This document shows positions 4,739 to 7,036 of a DNA stretch of 7,036 nt, piece by piece. The DNA is from Mycobacterium sp. (GTDB lineage: Bacteria; Actinomycetota; Actinomycetes; Mycobacteriales; Mycobacteriaceae), in NCBI GenBank assembly GCA_029256565.1, contig JAQSXQ010000085.1:1-7036 (forward strand). Reading direction: 5' to 3'. Position numbers and translations under genes: made by a program. The number at the start of each line of letters is the position of its first letter. The first letter of the stretch is position 1. The notes beneath the pieces were generated by a model. The model saw only the letters and a program-made list of their open reading frames with translations. It ran no database searches and was not told the DNA's origin.

Positions 4739-5365
4739 GTGCTCGACTACGTCCGCGACGCCGCGGAGATCTACCGCCAGTCGTTCGCGACGATCCGCGC
4801 CGAGGCCGACCTCGACCGCTTCCCCGACGACGTCTCACGGGTCGTGGTGCGGCTCATCCACACCTGCGGTCAGGTCGACGTCGCCGATCACGTCGCCTAC
4901 ACCGACGACGTCGTGACCCGCACGCACGCCGCGCTGGCGGCAGGCGCCCCGATCCTGTGCGACGCCTCGATGGTGGCCTCGGGCGTCACCCGGTCGCGGC
5001 TGCCCGCGGACAACGAGGTGGTGCCGCTGGTCAGCGACGCACGCGCGGCCGACCTCGCCGTCAAGCTCGGCAGCACGAGGTCGGCAGCGGGGGTCGACCT
5101 GTGGGCCGACCGTCTCGGTGGCGCCGTGCTCGCGATCGGCAACGCACCCACCGCCCTGTTCCGGCTGCTGGAGCTGATCGACGAGGGCGCACCGGTCCCG
5201 GCTGCCGTGCTCGGCGGACCGGTCGGCTTCGTGGGATCGGCGCAGTCGAAGGACGAACTCATCGCGCGTCCGCGCGGCATGTCGTACCTGGTGGTGACGG
5301 GACGGCGCGGTGGCAGCGCGATGGCTGCGGCCGCGGTGAACGCGATCGCGAGCGAACGCGAATGA
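4739..5365 (+). CDS. cobH: Precorrin-8X methylmutase
   Basis: CobH moves the C-11 methyl group of precorrin-8X to C-12, giving hydrogenobyrinic acid, in the aerobic cobalamin pathway. The 208-residue protein has the usual family length. The catalytic histidine is H41 in VVVRLIHTCGQVDVADH; other conserved blocks are ILCDASMVASGVTRSRLP, STRSAAGVDLW, AIGNAPTALFRLLELI, AAVLGGPVGFVGSAQSKDEL, and RPRGMSYLVVTGRRGGSAMA near the C-terminus, where the glycine-rich stretch binds the tetrapyrrole. It closely resembles mycobacterial CobH as recalled (MLDYVRDAAEIYR start). The GTG start at 4739 lies 53 bases after prpE and directly behind a -10-like TAGGGT. Its stop overlaps the start of cobIJ by four bases (ATGA), so the two are translationally coupled. 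In M. tuberculosis cobG precedes cobH; here prpE occupies that place. Confidence 0.97.
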   Translation: MLDYVRDAAEIYRQSFATIRAEADLDRFPDDVSRVVVRLIHTCGQVDVADHVAYTDDVVTRTHAALAAGAPILCDASMVASGVTRSRLPADNEVVPLVSDARAADLAVKLGSTRSAAGVDLWADRLGGAVLAIGNAPTALFRLLELIDEGAPVPAAVLGGPVGFVGSAQSKDELIARPRGMSYLVVTGRRGGSAMAAAAVNAIASERE

Positions 5366-6828
5366 CGGGCACCCTGTGGGGCGTCGGCCTCGGCCCTGGC
5401 GACCCGGAACTGGTGACGGTCAAGGCCGCCCGCGTGATCGGTGAGGCGGACGTCGTCGCGTATCACAGCGCACGGCACGGACGCAGCATCGCCCGTGGTA
5501 TCGCCGCACCGTACCTGCGGCCCGACCAGATCGAGGAACACCTCGTCTATCCCGTGACGACGGAGACCACCGAGCACCCCGGCGGCTACGCGGGGGCAAT
5601 GGAGGACTTCTACCGCGAGTCGGCGGAGCGGATCGCGGTGCACCTGGAGGCCGGCCGTGACGTCGCCCTGCTCGCCGAGGGCGACCCGCTTTTCTACAGC
5701 TCCTACATGCACATGCACACCCGGCTGACGGAGCGGTTCGAAGCCGTCATCGTTCCCGGTGTCACGTCGGTCAGCGCGGCGTCGGCCGCCACCGGCACAC
5801 CGCTGGTTCAGGGCGATGAGGTGCTGACGATCCTGCCGGGCACGCTGCCGCCCGCCGAACTCAAGCGACGCCTCACCGACACCGACGCCGCGGTCATCAT
5901 GAAGCTCGGCCGGTCGTATCCCGCTGTGGTGGAGGCGCTTCGGGCGACCGGGCGGATCGACGAGGCGTTCTACGTCGAGCGGGCCAGTACCGATCGGCAG
6001 CGCGTGCTGCCCGCCGCCGAGGCCGACGCCGACTCGGTGCCCTACTTCGCGATCGCCATGCTGCCAGGGATGTCACCGCGGCCCGAGCCCGTCGGCAGCG
6101 TCGCCGTGGTCGGCCTAGGACCCGGCGACGTGGACTGGATGACGCCGCAGTCGCGCCGTGAACTCGCCGCCGCAACCGACCTCATCGGGTACGGCCCGTA
6201 CCTGGATCGCGTCGGCGCCCGCGACGGTCAGACGCGGCACCCCAGCGACAACACCGACGAACCCGAGCGCGCCCGGTTGGCCTGCATGCTCGCCGAGCAG
6301 GGTCGCGCGGTGGCAGTCGTGTCCTCCGGCGATCCGGGTGTGTTCGCCATGGCGACCGCAGTGCTCGAGGAGGCCAAGGAGTGGCCGGGCGTCGACGTCC
6401 GGGTCATCCCCGCCATGACCGCGGCACAGGCCGTCGCCAGCCGGGTCGGCGCACCGCTGGGCCACGACTACGCGGTGATCTCGCTGTCCGACCGGCTCAA
6501 GCCGTGGGACGTCATCACCGCGCGGCTCACCGCGGCCGCGCAGGCCGACCTGGTGTTGGCGATCTACAACCCCGCGTCGAAGACCCGCACCTGGCAGGTC
6601 GCCGCGATGCGGGATCTGCTGCTGGAGCACCGCGACCCGGGCACGCCGGTCGTGATCGGCCGCGACGTGTCGGGCCCGCGCGAGGAGGTCAAGGTCGTGC
6701 GCCTCGCCGACCTCGATCCGAACGACGTCGACATGCGCTGCCTGCTGATCATCGGTTCGTCGCAGACGCAGTGGCATTCCGACGACGGCGTCGACCGCGT
6801 CTATACGCTGCGCCGCTACCCCGGCTGA
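5362..6828 (+). CDS. cobIJ: Bifunctional CobI-CobJ: precorrin-2 C20- and precorrin-3B C17-methyltransferase
   Basis: A 488-residue fusion of two class III SAM-dependent methyltransferases of the aerobic cobalamin pathway. Residues 1 to about 240 are CobI (precorrin-2 to precorrin-3A): the SAM-site loop VGLGPGDPE at 8-16, VYPVTTE, and AEGDPLFYSSYMHMHTRL with EGDP at 106-109. A short linker (MSPRPEPVGS) leads to CobJ (precorrin-3B to precorrin-4) from about 246: VVGLGPGD at 249-256, DLIGYGPYLDR, RHPSDNTDEPERARLA, SSGDPGVFAMA from 321, VIPAMTAAQAVASRVGAPLGHDY, SLSDRLKPWDVI and LAIYNPASKTRTWQ. Two complete GLGPGD loops show that both halves are intact. The same fusion is known in mycobacteria. 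The start ATG at 5362 overlaps the cobH stop. CobG, which converts precorrin-3A to precorrin-3B between the two activities, is not in the window. The gene ends 16 bases from a convergent regulator gene. Confidence 0.97.
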   Translation: MTGTLWGVGLGPGDPELVTVKAARVIGEADVVAYHSARHGRSIARGIAAPYLRPDQIEEHLVYPVTTETTEHPGGYAGAMEDFYRESAERIAVHLEAGRDVALLAEGDPLFYSSYMHMHTRLTERFEAVIVPGVTSVSAASAATGTPLVQGDEVLTILPGTLPPAELKRRLTDTDAAVIMKLGRSYPAVVEALRATGRIDEAFYVERASTDRQRVLPAAEADADSVPYFAIAMLPGMSPRPEPVGSVAVVGLGPGDVDWMTPQSRRELAAATDLIGYGPYLDRVGARDGQTRHPSDNTDEPERARLACMLAEQGRAVAVVSSGDPGVFAMATAVLEEAKEWPGVDVRVIPAMTAAQAVASRVGAPLGHDYAVISLSDRLKPWDVITARLTAAAQADLVLAIYNPASKTRTWQVAAMRDLLLEHRDPGTPVVIGRDVSGPREEVKVVRLADLDPNDVDMRCLLIIGSSQTQWHSDDGVDRVYTLRRYPG

Positions 6829-6850
6829 CAGGGGTTGCGCGGCGTCAGCC
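6814..6850. terminator. Overlapping hairpins at the convergent cobIJ / regulator junction, probable bidirectional terminator
   Basis: Two mutually exclusive hairpins can form. The first pairs CGC-T-ACCCC (6814-6822) with GGGGT-T-GCG (6831-6839) around an eight-base loop, with one T-T mismatch. The second pairs GGCTGAC (6823-6829) with GTCAGCC (6844-6850) around a 14-base loop, and its two arms contain the stop codons of the two converging genes. There is no U-tract on either side, which is common for actinobacterial terminators. Termination here is inferred from position and structure. Confidence 0.5.
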
Positions 6851-7036
6851 CCGAATCTCGTTGAGGTAGTTGTAGATCGTGTAGCGCGAGACGTCCAGGC
6901 GTCCCGCGACGTGGTCCACGGAATCCCTGATCAGGAAGAAACCCGCCTCGTCGAGTTCGCGTACGACGGCGGCCTTGTGGTGCTTCTTCATCTTCACCGT
7001 CGGCACCCCCACCTTGGCGATGGCACCGTCCACCAG
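6845..7036 (-). CDS. DauR/YheO-type transcriptional regulator, C-terminal part (runs off window)
   Basis: The last 63 codons of a minus-strand gene whose start lies beyond the right edge; the reading frame is open to base 7036. The visible part is the helix-turn-helix (HTH_22 type) of the YheO/DauR family, which normally follows an N-terminal PAS-like sensor: VPTVKMKKHHKAAVVREL, then DEAGFFLIRDSVDHVAG and RLDVSRYTIYNYLNEIRG up to the stop at 6847-6845. The SRYTIYNYLNEIR recognition-helix end is highly characteristic. In Pseudomonas DauR represses D-arginine catabolism; the ligand here is unknown. The gene converges on cobIJ with a 16-base gap, so it is not in the cobalamin operon, and a regulatory link to the cob genes is not shown by the sequence. 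Confidence 0.88.
   Translation of the reverse strand: MVDGAIAKVGVPTVKMKKHHKAAVVRELDEAGFFLIRDSVDHVAGRLDVSRYTIYNYLNEIRG

Noticed and set aside
4957..6828. Reading cobIJ from an upstream in-frame start at 4957
   Set aside because: The first 135 residues would be an arginine-rich shadow of cobH; the conserved CobI start (GTLWGVGLGPGD) begins directly after ATG 5362, which overlaps the cobH stop.

Overview
The window is very GC-rich (about 70% by eye) and compact, with GTG and TTG starts, ATGA gene overlaps and a CobI-CobJ fusion. Together with close recall-level resemblance of the cobalamin genes to their Mycobacterium counterparts, this points to a rapidly growing mycobacterium (Mycolicibacterium type) or a close actinobacterial relative. 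No mobile element, CRISPR array, tRNA or rRNA was seen.

Layout. The left third is read on the minus strand: a stand-alone GlcG/HbpS (PduO C-terminal-like) protein at 1219-821, the small subunit of a coenzyme B12-dependent diol/glycerol dehydratase at 761-333, and the N-terminal 107 codons of the large subunit at 323-1, which runs off the window. A 207-base divergent intergenic region separates these from a plus-strand regulator at 1427-2701. That regulator has an AcoR-type GAF sensor joined to a winged-helix DNA-binding domain and a BTAD-like tail. A propionyl-CoA synthetase (PrpE type) follows at 2793-4685, then two cobalamin genes, cobH (4739-5365) and the bifunctional cobIJ (5362-6828). 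At the right edge a DauR/YheO-type regulator (7036-6845, minus strand, partial) converges on cobIJ; the stop codons are 16 bases apart, inside a region of overlapping hairpins.

How the genes fit together. The dehydratase would turn 1,2-propanediol (or glycerol/ethylene glycol) into an aldehyde. Oxidation of propionaldehyde gives propionate, which PrpE activates to propionyl-CoA. CobH and CobIJ help build the corrin ring of the cofactor the dehydratase needs. The locus therefore brings together a B12-dependent catabolic enzyme, a downstream acyl-CoA synthetase and B12 synthesis genes, a combination also known from the enterobacterial cob-pdu region but with different genes and a different regulator. 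No microcompartment shell gene, reactivase or aldehyde dehydrogenase lies in the window.

Most notable signal. The heptamer TGCAACG (or its complement) occurs in two tight pairs: in front of the dehydratase small subunit (785-802) and in front of prpE (2716-2736). At both places the gene-proximal copy has the same orientation and lies exactly 10 bases before a -10-like hexamer. This suggests a shared operator tying dehydratase and prpE into one small regulon, with the GAF regulator encoded between them as the leading candidate for the binding protein.
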